Of a DNA stretch of 64,000 nucleotides, positions 57,874 to 64,000 are shown piece after piece; positions within the stretch are counted from its first letter, which is position 1, and each line of letters opens with the position of its first letter. Under the pieces are notes generated by a model. It saw only the letters and a list, made by a program, of their open reading frames with translations, searched no databases and was not told the DNA's origin. This stretch comes from DASRDR01 sp963812945 [NCBI: uncultured Candidatus Rokubacteria bacterium]. GTDB lineage: Bacteria > Methylomirabilota > Methylomirabilia > Rokubacteriales. The DNA lies in the NCBI GenBank assembly GCA_963812945.1, contig CAWEXD010000008.1, forward strand, positions 2,294,001 to 2,358,000, given 5' to 3'. A program made the translations under genes and the position numbers.

Positions 57874-58851
57874 TCACGGGGCCACGGCCTCGAGCGTCCC
57901 GCGTGCGTGCGGGGCCTCGGGCGGGCCGATCGGCCGGACGACCGGCAGCGTGACGCCAGCCGCCCGGTACGCCTCGACCTCGGCCCGGACGCGGCGCGCG
58001 TCGCCGACCGATCCGAGCGCGTCGACGAGGGCGCCCGGCACGGCGTCCGCGTCGCGTCCCGGTCCGCGGTCCCGGTCGAAGGCAGACAGCGCGTCGGCGA
58101 AGCCGCTCGCCCGGAACATGGCCCGGTAGTACGGGAGCGAGAGATAGCGGACCAGCTCCTCCCGGAACAGCCGCGTGACCCCCGCCCGATCCTCGGTGAC
58201 GGCGAGCGGTACCGCGGCAACGATCTCGAACCCCTCGAGCGGCTTCCCCGCCCGCGCGCGGCCCCGCGCGAGCGCGGGCAGGGCGACGTCTCGGACGTAC
58301 GCCGGGGAGCAGAGCCAGAGCACGACTCCGTCGGCGAGCTCGCCGGCCAGCTCCAGCATCGGCGGCGCGAGGCCGGCGAGAAGGACCGGCGGCGCGGGCG
58401 CCCGGAACGCGCCCGTCCAGCGGACGCGATAGTAGCGCCCCTGGAAGCTCGCCTGGCCCTCGAGCGCTGCCCGCAGCACGGCCACGTACTCCCGGATCAC
58501 GGCGAGCGGCTCGCCCATGTCGAGACCGAGCGCGTCCACCATCGAGGGGCGGTGGCTCAGCCCGATACCGAGTCGGAGGCGGCCGCTCGACACCTCCATG
58601 AGGGTCGACGCTTCCTGGGCCATGACCACCGGATGGCGGGGGTAGATCGGCACGACGCCGGTTCCGAGCCCGATGCGCTCCGTCGCGCACGCGTACGCCG
58701 CCAGGACGACGAAGCCGTCCCGCCCGAGCCCGTGGGTCAGCCACACGCTGTCGTAGCCGAGAGACTCGGCGCGCCGCGCCAGGTCCACCGTGGTGGCGAG
58801 ACGGTCGCGAGGCGAGAGGTACGCGCCGAGGCGTCGCGCGGAGCCGGTCAC
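57874..58851 (-). CDS. LLM-class flavin-dependent oxidoreductase (F420-type)
   Basis: A 325-residue luciferase-like TIM-barrel enzyme. It contains RRAESLGYDSVWLTHGLGRD, RIGLGTGVVPIYPRHPVVMAQEASTLMEVSSGRLRLGIGLSH in pieces and PPVLLAGLAPPMLELAGELADGVVLW. This is the MSMEG_0879-like F420-dependent branch. It is clearly distinct from the LLM gene at 28987. It is the first gene of the operon with the two HDR-x-H proteins, which may bind its product or substrate. A divergent Liv operon lies upstream. Confidence 0.9.
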   Translation of the reverse strand: MTGSARRLGAYLSPRDRLATTVDLARRAESLGYDSVWLTHGLGRDGFVVLAAYACATERIGLGTGVVPIYPRHPVVMAQEASTLMEVSSGRLRLGIGLSHRPSMVDALGLDMGEPLAVIREYVAVLRAALEGQASFQGRYYRVRWTGAFRAPAPPVLLAGLAPPMLELAGELADGVVLWLCSPAYVRDVALPALARGRARAGKPLEGFEIVAAVPLAVTEDRAGVTRLFREELVRYLSLPYYRAMFRASGFADALSAFDRDRGPGRDADAVPGALVDALGSVGDARRVRAEVEAYRAAGVTLPVVRPIGPPEAPHARGTLEAVAP

Positions 58852-58938
58852 GGCCGACTAGCATAGCAGACGCGCGGCTCGAGCACCGCGCGGGGCGCGG
58901 CCAGGCTCGGCCGGCCGCGGGTAGCGCGCGACCCCGTG

Positions 58939-58968
58939 TTGCGCCCGCCCGGAGAGGTCCGGTACCAT
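58939..58968 (+). promoter_or_regulatory. Promoter of the Liv operon, leaderless
   Basis: TTGCGC (58939-58944), 18 nt, TACCAT (58963-58968), then 7 nt to GTG 58976. No ribosome-binding site lies in the 7 nt. The spacing matches four other promoters in the window. Confidence 0.45.
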
Positions 58969-58975
58969 CGGCCAC

Positions 58976-59854
58976 GTGCTCCTCCAGCAGGCGATCAACG
59001 CTCTCACGCTGGGCAGCCTCTACGCCCTCATCGCCATCGGACTCGCCATCACGTTCTCCATCCTGGACGTGGTGAACTTCGCCCAGGGCTCGCTCGTCAT
59101 GTGGGGCGCGTACCTCGGTGTCGTGTTCGCCGTCGGGCTCGGCCTCGGGTTCTGGGCGCCGATGCTCGGATCGATGTTTCTGGTGGGGCTCATCGGAATC
59201 GCGCTCGAGCGGACGTCGCTCCAGCCGCTCCGCCTCCGCAACGCCCCCCCCATCGCCGCGCTCCTGGCGACGCTCGGCGCCGCGACGATCCTCGATCACC
59301 TCATCCTGATCGTGTTCGGCCCCGAGACGCGCGCGTTCCCCACCCCCTTCCCGGTCCGCATGGTCGAGGTCGGGGGCGCCCAGATCTCGACGCTCGAGCT
59401 GACGATCACCGGGATCGCCTTCCTGCTCCTCTTCGGGCTCCAGGCGATGCTGCGGCGCACGCGCCTCGGACTCGCGATGCGCGCCATCGCCCAGGACGGC
59501 CGCGTCGCGGGGCTGATGGGCATCGACACCGACCGCGTCGTGGCCCTCGCGTTCGGCGTGGGCGCCGCCGTGGGCGGGGTCGGCGGCGTCTTGACGGGGA
59601 TCTACTACAACTCGGTCGACATCAGCATGGGGTACTCCGCAGGGCTCAAGGGCTTCAGCGCGATGGTGATCGGCGGCATGGGCAGCCTACCCGGAGCGAT
59701 CCTGGGGGGGTTCGTGCTGGGCGCGGCCGAGACCGCCGCCACCGCGGTGTTCTGGTCCGGCTACCGCGACATCGTCGCCTTCGGTCTCCTGATCCTCGTC
59801 CTGATCGTGCGCCCGTCGGGGCTGCTCGGAGCTCCCGAGATCCGGAAGGTCTGA
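58976..59854 (+). CDS. livH: Branched-chain amino acid-type ABC permease LivH
   Basis: A 292-residue permease with about eight helices. Typical LivH landmarks are LGSLYALIAIGLAITFSILDVVNFAQGSLVMWGAY, RRTRLGLAMRAIAQDGRVAGLMGID, and GLKGFSAMVIGGMGSLPGAILGGFVLG. It forms one half of the channel for branched-chain amino acids, amides, urea or aromatic acids. GTG 58976 is set by the promoter. Its stop codon lies within one arm of a palindromic repeat. Confidence 0.95.
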   Translation: MLLQQAINALTLGSLYALIAIGLAITFSILDVVNFAQGSLVMWGAYLGVVFAVGLGLGFWAPMLGSMFLVGLIGIALERTSLQPLRLRNAPPIAALLATLGAATILDHLILIVFGPETRAFPTPFPVRMVEVGGAQISTLELTITGIAFLLLFGLQAMLRRTRLGLAMRAIAQDGRVAGLMGIDTDRVVALAFGVGAAVGGVGGVLTGIYYNSVDISMGYSAGLKGFSAMVIGGMGSLPGAILGGFVLGAAETAATAVFWSGYRDIVAFGLLILVLIVRPSGLLGAPEIRKV

Positions 59855-59880
59855 CCGCTGGGTCAGACTTTGACTCCCAG
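59849..59880. repeat. REP-like palindromic repeat, copy 2
   Basis: GTCTGACC (59849-59856), 4 nt, GGTCAGAC (59861-59868): an 8-bp stem whose 5' arm includes the livH stop codon. TTTGACT follows, and CTGGG/CCCAG flank the whole. It shares GGGTCAGAC and TTTGACT with copy 1 at 28951-28975. It might also attenuate livH-livM transcription. Confidence 0.55.
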
Positions 59881-59915
59881 GCACGTCCACCGGGCCGCCC
59901 GGACCTGACGCCGAC

Positions 59916-60908
59916 ATGTCGGGAAGTCGAAGTCGGACCATGTCCCGGGAGCGCCTGGTCCTCTGCGCCATTCTCGCGGCCGCGCTCCTCGTCCCCGCGG
60001 TGTTCCGCTCGCCCTACGTCCTCCACGTGGCGGTGCTGGCGGGCATCTACGTGGTCCTGACGCTCTCCCTCAACCTCGTGACCGGGTTCTGCGGCCAGTT
60101 CTCGCTCGGCCATGCGGGGTTCTACGGGATCGGCGCCTACACCGCCGCGCTGCTCGCCGTCACCTGGGGAAGCCCGTTCGTCCTGAACCTCCTGGCGGCG
60201 GCGGTCGTCGCCGGCGTGGCCGGCTTCCTGATCGGCCTGCCGACCTTGCGTCTTGGCGGAATCTATCTCGCGATGGCGACGCTCGGGTTCGGCGAGATCA
60301 TCCACCTGGTCCTCCTGAACTGGCTCGGCCTGACGCGAGGGCCGCTCGGGATCCCGGCCATCCCGGGACCCGCCATTCTCGGCTTCGACCTCGCGACGCC
60401 GGCGCGCCAGTACTACGTGGCCCTGGCGCTCGTCGTGCTCGCGACGGTGGTCGTCTCGCGGCTCGTCGACTCGGGCTTCGGCGAGTCAATCCAGGCCATC
60501 CGCGACGACGAGGTCGCGGCCGAGGCCGTCGGAGTCCCGACGACCCGGCTCAAGGTGATCACCTTCACCGTCTCGGCGGCGCTGGCCGGCGTGGCCGGCG
60601 CCTTCTTCGCCCACTACGCCACGTTCGTGAGCCCCGGCTCGTTCACGCTCGTCGAGTCGATCCTCGTCCTCTCGCTCCTGGTCTTCGGCGGCATGGGCAG
60701 CGTCGAGGGCTCGATCGCCGGCGCGGTGATCCTGACCGTGGCGCCCGAGGTGTTCCGGTTCCTCGCGGAGTACCGGATGGTGATCTACGGCGCCATCCTG
60801 CTGGGTCTGATCCTGTTCCGGCCCCAGGGGCTTCTCGGCGGGATCTCCCTCGGCCTCACCCGGCGGCCACGGGCCGCGGCGGCCGGCGAAGCCGGGGCGG
60901 CCCCGTGA
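59916..60908 (+). CDS. livM: Branched-chain amino acid-type ABC permease LivM
   Basis: A 330-residue permease, partner of LivH. It shows SLNLVTGFCGQFSLGHAGFYGIGAYTAALL, then LGGIYLAMATLGFGEIIHLVLLNWLGLTRGPLGI in pieces, FGESIQAIRDDEVAAEAVGV (the ATPase-contact loop) and VFGGMGSVEGSIAGAVIL. ATG 59916 or ATG 59940 are both possible. It overlaps livG by GTGA. Confidence 0.95.
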   Translation: MSGSRSRTMSRERLVLCAILAAALLVPAVFRSPYVLHVAVLAGIYVVLTLSLNLVTGFCGQFSLGHAGFYGIGAYTAALLAVTWGSPFVLNLLAAAVVAGVAGFLIGLPTLRLGGIYLAMATLGFGEIIHLVLLNWLGLTRGPLGIPAIPGPAILGFDLATPARQYYVALALVVLATVVVSRLVDSGFGESIQAIRDDEVAAEAVGVPTTRLKVITFTVSAALAGVAGAFFAHYATFVSPGSFTLVESILVLSLLVFGGMGSVEGSIAGAVILTVAPEVFRFLAEYRMVIYGAILLGLILFRPQGLLGGISLGLTRRPRAAAAGEAGAAP

Positions 60909-61672
60909 GCCAGTCCGTCCTCGAGGTGCGGGACCTCTCGGTCCGGTTCGGGGGCATCCGGGCGGTCTCCGGCGTCTCGCTCGCCGTGGGTGAGGGCGAG
61001 ATCCGCTCGATCATCGGCCCCAACGGCGCCGGGAAGACCACCATCTTCAACGCCGTCACGGGCCTCTGCCGGCCGACCGCCGGCGACGTGCACCTCAGAG
61101 GCCGCCCGATATCGGGGCTCTCGCCCCATGCGCGGGCCCGGCTGGGCGTCGCGCGGACCTTCCAGAACATCCGCCTCTTCCGCGACCTCACCGTCGGCGA
61201 GAACGTGCGCGTCGCACTGTACGGGCGCGCCCACACGGGGCTTCTCGGGGCGCTCCTCCGCACGCCCGGGTTCCGGCGGGAGCGCGCCGCCGCCGACCGG
61301 TCCGTGGCCGCCCTGCTGGAGGGCGTCGGGCTCCGCGGCCGCGGAGACGAGCTGGCGCGGAGCCTCCCCTACGGCGACCAGAAGCGCGTCGAGCTCGCGC
61401 GGGCGCTGGCCGCCGAGCCGAGCGTGTTGCTCCTCGACGAGCCGGCGGCCGGCATGAGCACGGCGGAGGCGGACGAGCTGATGGCCCTCATCCGGAGCCT
61501 CCGCGACCGGGGACTCGCGATCCTCCTCGTGGAGCACCACATCCGCGTCGTCATGGGCGTCTCCGACCGGGTGACCGTGCTGAACCACGGTGAGATCATC
61601 GCCGAGGGCCCACCGGCCGCGGTACGGCGCGATCCGGCGGTCATCGCCGCGTACCTGGGGGAGGGCCGCTGA
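60905..61672 (+). CDS. livG: Branched-chain amino acid-type ABC ATPase LivG
   Basis: A 255-residue ATPase. Walker A is GPNGAGKTT, the LivG-type VARTFQNIRLFRDLTVGENV follows, the signature region is SLPYGDQKRVELARAL, and Walker B is LLLDEPAAGMS. The end has the LivG-specific long C-terminal tail with RDPAVIAAYLGEG. GTG 60905 in a GTGA overlap with livM. It drives the importer jointly with LivF. Confidence 0.95.
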   Translation: MSQSVLEVRDLSVRFGGIRAVSGVSLAVGEGEIRSIIGPNGAGKTTIFNAVTGLCRPTAGDVHLRGRPISGLSPHARARLGVARTFQNIRLFRDLTVGENVRVALYGRAHTGLLGALLRTPGFRRERAAADRSVAALLEGVGLRGRGDELARSLPYGDQKRVELARALAAEPSVLLLDEPAAGMSTAEADELMALIRSLRDRGLAILLVEHHIRVVMGVSDRVTVLNHGEIIAEGPPAAVRRDPAVIAAYLGEGR

Positions 61673-61697
61673 CGTTGGAGTGCACGGGAGGCACGCC

Positions 61698-62138
61698 ATG
61701 ACTCTCGCGCTCGCCTGGATCGCGGCCGGGGCGGCCATGCTCTTCGCCGGGGGCGCGCTCTACGTGAGCCTGGTCGAGCACCCGGCGCGCCTCGCCACGG
61801 GCCCGCCGATGGCGGTCGCCCAGTTCCGCACGAGCTATCCTCGCGGCGCGCGGCTCCAGGGCGGCCTCGCGGCGCTCGGGACCGTCGCCGCGATCGGCGC
61901 CTGGCTCGGCGGCGCTCCGATCGCCTGGCTCGCCGCCGGTGTCCTCCTCGGTCTGGTCGTGCCGTACACGCTGGTCGTCGTCCTTCCGACGAACAAGCGC
62001 CTCCTCGATCCGGCCCTGTCCCCCGACGCGCCGGAGGCGCGTCAGCTCCTCCGCCGGTGGGGCGTCCTTCACGCGGTGCGCACGGTGCTCGGCCTCGCGG
62101 CGGCGGCCGCGATGGCGCATCTCTTGGCCCGCGGGTGA
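61698..62138 (+). CDS. DUF1772 membrane protein inserted between livG and livF
   Basis: A 146-residue membrane protein with four helices, of the DUF1772 family (relatives include anthrone-oxygenase-like proteins). Landmarks are LYVSLVEHPARLA, FRTSYPRGARLQGGL, LPTNKRLLDPALSPDAPEARQLLRRWGVLHAVRTVLGL in pieces. ATG 61698 with GGGAGG upstream. It overlaps livF by GTGA, so translation of livF depends on it. Its chemical role, if any, in the transported compound's metabolism is unknown. Confidence 0.85.
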   Translation: MTLALAWIAAGAAMLFAGGALYVSLVEHPARLATGPPMAVAQFRTSYPRGARLQGGLAALGTVAAIGAWLGGAPIAWLAAGVLLGLVVPYTLVVVLPTNKRLLDPALSPDAPEARQLLRRWGVLHAVRTVLGLAAAAAMAHLLARG

Positions 62139-62884
62139 GCGCCCCCGGCAGCGGTCGCGAGGAGCCGGCCGCCCCGCCACATCTCGAGCTCCGCGCCCTC
62201 GCCATCCATTACGGGGCGATCCGCGCGGTCCACGACGTGTCCCTCGAGGTGCGCGCGGAGGAGATCGTCACGCTCGTCGGGTCGAACGGCGCCGGGAAGT
62301 CGTCGACGCTGAACGCCGTGGCCGGGCTGGTCCGCCCCGCTTGCGGCGAGATTCGGCTCCTGGGCGCTCGCGTCGACGGCCTCCGACCCTGGCAGCTCGT
62401 GGCCCGCGGCGTGAGCCTCACCCCCGAGGGCCGCCAGGTGTTCCCGCGCTTCAGCGTCGAGGAGAACCTCGCGGTGGGCGCGTACACCCGCCGCGACGCG
62501 GCGGCGGTTGCGGCAGACCTCGACCGCGTGTTCGCGCTGTTCCCGATCCTGCGGGAGCGCCACCGTCAGCCGGCGGGCACCCTCTCCGGCGGCGAGCAGC
62601 AGATGCTCACCATCGGCCGGGCCCTCATGGCTCGCCCGCGGCTCCTCCTGCTGGACGAGCCGTCGCTCGGCCTGGCGCCGCTCGCCGCCCGCCAGATCTT
62701 CCAGACCATCGCCGAAATCCGCCGCCAGGGGGTGACCGTACTCCTAGTGGAGCAGAACGTTCACCTCGCTTTCACCGTGGCGGACCGGGCGTACGTCATG
62801 GAGACCGGGCGGGTGCGCCTCCAGGGCACCCCGGCCGAGCTCTCGCAGGACGAGGCGGTCGTCCGCACTTACCTCGGAGGGTAG
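62135..62884 (+). CDS. livF: Branched-chain amino acid-type ABC ATPase LivF
   Basis: A 249-residue ATPase. Walker A is GSNGAGKSS, LivF-type LTPEGRQVFPRFSVEENLAVGAY, the signature is TLSGGEQQML, and Walker B is LLLLDEPSLGLAP. GTG 62135 overlaps the DUF1772 stop. The first 15 residues are a short polar extension. The operon is complete except for a binding protein, which is not in the window unless it is the truncated gene at 63906. Confidence 0.95.
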   Translation: MSAPGSGREEPAAPPHLELRALAIHYGAIRAVHDVSLEVRAEEIVTLVGSNGAGKSSTLNAVAGLVRPACGEIRLLGARVDGLRPWQLVARGVSLTPEGRQVFPRFSVEENLAVGAYTRRDAAAVAADLDRVFALFPILRERHRQPAGTLSGGEQQMLTIGRALMARPRLLLLDEPSLGLAPLAARQIFQTIAEIRRQGVTVLLVEQNVHLAFTVADRAYVMETGRVRLQGTPAELSQDEAVVRTYLGG

Positions 62885-62888
62885 CCGC

Positions 62889-63884
62889 ATGTCCGACCGG
62901 TCCGCCCGATCCGACCGACATCGGGTCCTCTACTGGAACCGCGCCACGCCCGAGCTCTACGCCGTCATCCGGGAGGAGGCGCCGCCCGAGCTGGAGCCCG
63001 AGTTTCTCGAGACCGAGGACCCGGCCGAGGCACGCCTGAAGCTCGGGCGCGCGGAGTTCCTCGTGATCGCCGACTGGGCGCTCACCCAGACGGACCTCGA
63101 GGCCGCGCCCCGGCTCCGCATGGTCCAGCACCAGGGAGTGGGCTACGAGCGCATCGACACCGCGGCGCTGGCCGCGCGGAAGATCCCGCTCTGCCTCTGT
63201 CCCGCCGGCACGGCGACCGGCGTCGGCGAGCACACGATGACGCTGATCCTCGCCATCCTGAAGCAAGTCGTCCTGGCGCACAACGCCCTCGTCCAGGGCC
63301 GGTGGCTCCAGTGGACGCTCCGCCCCTTGACCCGGGACCTCGAGGGCAAGACGCTCGGCCTCTTCGGCTTCGGCCGGACGGGCCGCGCGACCGCCCAGCG
63401 CGCCCTCGGCTTCGGCGTGCGGCTCCTCGCCTGCGATCCCTACGTGAGCCTGACCCCCGGGGAGCGCGCCCGGTACGGCGGGATCGAGCTGGTCTCGCGG
63501 GAGCGGCTCCTCCGCGAGTCGGACGTGGTGGTCTGCCACGTGCCGCTCACCGACGAGACGCGGCACATGGTCGACCGGGCATTCCTCGCGCAGATGAAGC
63601 CGACCGCATACCTGATCAACATCTCGCGCGGCGGCGTCGTGGACCAGGACGCGCTCGTGGACGCGCTCCGGCAGCGTCGCATCGCCGGGGCTGGCCTCGA
63701 CGTCTTCACGCCGGAGCCGCTCGAGCCCGGGCACCCTCTCACGACCCTCGACAACGTCGTGTTGACCCCTCATGTGGGCGCGGGGACGCTCGACGCGTTC
63801 CGCACGAAGATGCGGTTCGCGCTGGGCAACATCCAGCGCGTCGTCCAGGGCGAGCCGCCCCTCGAGCGCGTTCTCGAGACCTGA
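62889..63884 (+). CDS. D-2-hydroxyacid dehydrogenase
   Basis: A 331-residue NAD-dependent dehydrogenase of the same superfamily as those at 27125 and 46410. It has LGLFGFGRTGRATAQRALGFG (a glycine-rich loop with Phe in place of Val), NISRGGVVDQDALVD (substrate Arg), TPEPLEPGHPL (catalytic Glu) and TPHVGAGTLDAFR (His). It starts 4 nt after the livF stop, so it is part of the Liv operon, which suggests that a hydroxy or oxo acid derived from the transported compound is its substrate. Confidence 0.92.
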   Translation: MSDRSARSDRHRVLYWNRATPELYAVIREEAPPELEPEFLETEDPAEARLKLGRAEFLVIADWALTQTDLEAAPRLRMVQHQGVGYERIDTAALAARKIPLCLCPAGTATGVGEHTMTLILAILKQVVLAHNALVQGRWLQWTLRPLTRDLEGKTLGLFGFGRTGRATAQRALGFGVRLLACDPYVSLTPGERARYGGIELVSRERLLRESDVVVCHVPLTDETRHMVDRAFLAQMKPTAYLINISRGGVVDQDALVDALRQRRIAGAGLDVFTPEPLEPGHPLTTLDNVVLTPHVGAGTLDAFRTKMRFALGNIQRVVQGEPPLERVLET

Positions 63885-63905
63885 CGGAGCGGTCCGGGGA
63901 TCGCG

Positions 63906-64000
63906 ATGCCGTCCGTCGCCGGCACGCTCCTGCTCCTCCTGGCGGCCCTGCCCGCGGCCGTGGCCGGAGGCGCGTCCATCCACCGCGTTGAAGGGAGGGG
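63906..64000 (+). CDS. Start of a secreted protein, truncated by the window end
   Basis: From ATG 63906 the frame encodes a hydrophobic signal-peptide-like stretch rich in Leu and Ala (MPSVAGTLLLLLAALPAAVAGG), 22 nt after the hydroxyacid dehydrogenase stop. Only about 31 residues are visible. It could be the missing Liv-type binding protein or another exported protein of this operon. Confidence 0.55.
   Translation, partial: MPSVAGTLLLLLAALPAAVAGGASIHRVEGR

Noticed and set aside
1-64000. CRISPR array, insertion sequence, prophage, rRNA or riboswitch
   Set aside because: No regularly spaced repeats, transposase or integrase motif, or RNA signature was found on either strand. Only short dispersed palindromes were seen.

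Overview
The window is high-GC bacterial DNA (roughly 70 % by eye), densely coded, with strong G/C preference at third codon positions, frequent GTG starts and many 4-nt ATGA/GTGA gene overlaps. The gene mix suggests an uncultivated soil heterotroph: TRAP, Liv-type and NMT1-type transporters, luciferase-like monooxygenases, D-2-hydroxyacid dehydrogenases, DinB proteins and an orphan ABC_sub_bind protein. A Candidatus Rokubacteria/Methylomirabilota-like genome is my best guess, but this is inference; no rRNA or tRNA gene is present to settle it.

Layout. 1-6.1 kb: the 3' end of a TRAP large permease gene faces a complete TRAP operon (dctP-dctQ-dctM) followed by an amidase and a 57-residue membrane protein. 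6.5-16.6 kb: a DUF885 peptidase-like protein, a YjhG/YagF-type dehydratase, an EamA exporter, a nucleoside-phosphorylase-like enzyme translationally linked to an NMT1-type ABC importer, a PAP2 phosphatase and a glycosyltransferase. 16.7-20.5 kb: a copper-type CopC-CopD fusion between two secreted or membrane proteins, then a degenerate receiver protein. 20.6-33.7 kb: a second nucleoside-phosphorylase-like protein, an ArnT-like transferase, two DinB proteins, and catabolic enzymes of the enolase, hydroxyacid dehydrogenase, TIM-barrel, LLM, rhodanese, epoxide hydrolase and aldehyde dehydrogenase families.

33.9-43.4 kb holds the most interesting region. One co-directional run reads carrier protein, condensation-type acyltransferase, FAD oxidoreductase, AMP-forming ligase, flavin-dependent halogenase-like enzyme, DAHP synthase, short-chain dehydrogenase, periplasmic metallo-hydrolase and methyltransferase. 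The first five genes are tightly packed behind a good promoter and look like a compact, possibly undescribed biosynthetic cluster: a ligase loads an acid onto the carrier, flavoenzymes oxidise or halogenate it, and the condensation enzyme releases or transfers it. DAHP synthase next door may feed aromatic precursors.

43.4-58.9 kb is mostly housekeeping and accessory metabolism: a LOG-family protein, an MBL/beta-CASP protein, a cupin, dehydrogenases, a nucleotidyltransferase, an XRE-type regulator with a clear promoter, an aminotransferase, a GNAT and a tandem pair of HDR-x-H proteins. 58.9-64 kb is a Liv operon (livH, livM, livG, a DUF1772 gene, livF) followed by a hydroxyacid dehydrogenase and the start of a secreted protein.

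Two genome-wide habits stand out. Several first genes have a TTGnnn-N17/18-TAnnnT-like promoter ending only 6-10 nt before the start codon, which predicts leaderless mRNAs. A short palindromic repeat sharing GGGTCAGAC and TTTGACT occurs twice in intergenic positions. No insertion sequence, CRISPR array or RNA gene was seen.
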